6,441 nt of DNA from Verrucomicrobiia bacterium (GTDB lineage: Bacteria > Verrucomicrobiota > Verrucomicrobiia > Opitutales > Opitutaceae): contig JAUHWE010000280.1 of assembly GCA_030424825.1 (NCBI GenBank), positions 1 through 6,441 on the forward strand, in the 5' to 3' direction. Below are positions 6,082 to 6,441 of the stretch, one piece after another. Numbering within the stretch: position 1 is the stretch's first letter; each line of letters opens with the position of its first letter. The position numbers and the translations under genes are program-made. Below the pieces are notes generated by a model. It did not search any database. It saw only the letters and a list, made by a program, of their open reading frames with translations, and was not told the DNA's origin.

Positions 6082-6441
6082 CTATTCAATCTCGTATATC
6101 TCGACCAAAGCGATACCGGTTTGTCCCTCAGCTCCAGACGCCACAGCCGTGTAAAGACCGGGTTCAAGCCAAACAACTTTGGCTGACGACTTCGACCCGA
6201 CCTCGAGTGGAAATGCGCCCGCTCGAGAACCAGACTCAGAGGCGTTGATAGGATCCTCTCCCCAATCATCGTTATTCACAATTGGCAGCATTTCCCCGTT
6301 CTTGGATTGGTAGATCGTTAGTTGGGGGTCTTCCAATACATTGGAAATTCCAAACTGATTAAGCTCTGGACCAACCGCCCGGACGAGCATTCGTTTAGAA
6401 GAAGTCCCGGATACCACGAATCCCGAAATGACTACATTGTC
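6082..6441 (-). CDS. C-terminal beta-rich domain of a Verrucomicrobiota-type surface/exported protein, partial
   Basis: The frame is open from base 6441 down to TAG (6084-6082), giving the last 119 residues of a protein that starts beyond the window. A GTG at 6417-6415 could be taken as a start, but the residues upstream (DNVVISGF before VVSGTSSKRML) continue the same domain, so the gene is truncated by the window edge. Landmarks are SGTSSKRMLVRAVGPEL, DPQLTIY, NDDWG, AGAFPLEVGS, LEPGLYTAV and GIALVEIYE, a pattern of short beta strands. I recall this module at the C-terminus of many large exported proteins in Verrucomicrobiota, often after immunoglobulin-like or other repeat domains; its function is not known to me. 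It could be a sorting or anchoring module, which is inference. It converges on the solenoid protein gene with a 65-base gap. Confidence 0.85.
   Translation of the reverse strand, partial: DNVVISGFVVSGTSSKRMLVRAVGPELNQFGISNVLEDPQLTIYQSKNGEMLPIVNNDDWGEDPINASESGSRAGAFPLEVGSKSSAKVVWLEPGLYTAVASGAEGQTGIALVEIYEIE

Overview
The window looks like a piece of chromosome from a marine-type Verrucomicrobiota (Opitutales/Puniceicoccales-like) or, less likely, a planctomycete. This is inferred from gene content: a planctomycete-type cytochrome c/PSD protein, a formylglycine sulfatase next to a secreted SGNH hydrolase, a lysine-tailed helix-hairpin-helix protein, and a C-terminal surface-protein domain of a kind I associate with Verrucomicrobiota. 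No rRNA, tRNA, CRISPR array or intact mobile element is visible.

Layout. Bases 1-633 (+) are the 3' end of a large PSD-family gene with a CxxCH haem motif, running in from the left. Bases 634-990 are a convergent intergenic region holding a 25-bp inverted repeat (814-838/879-903, one mismatch) with REP/BIME-like features, plus a second hairpin at 729-759. Bases 991-3512 (-) are a two-gene operon: the SGNH/GDSL-type hydrolase (2523-3512) comes first and is joined by a 4-base ATGA stop/start overlap to a sulfatase (991-2526). Bases 3513-3719 are non-coding with one small hairpin. Bases 3720-4124 (-) encode a small HhH protein whose C-terminal half is more than 50% lysine, with a good sigma70-like promoter at 4173-4202. 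Bases 4412-6016 (+) encode a 534-residue protein with an unusual 11-residue-repeat solenoid and two C-terminal membrane segments. Bases 6082-6441 (-) are the 3' end of a gene running in from the right.

How the genes may work together. The sulfatase and SGNH hydrolase both carry N-terminal export signals and are translationally coupled, so a joint role in removing sulfate and ester groups from an external polysaccharide is plausible, but the substrate cannot be read from sequence. The other genes look like independent units.

The points most worth a second look are the non-canonical active site of the sulfatase, the 11-residue-repeat membrane protein, the histone-H1-like HhH protein and the BIME-like repeat. 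I found no convincing evidence of a complete new multi-gene system.
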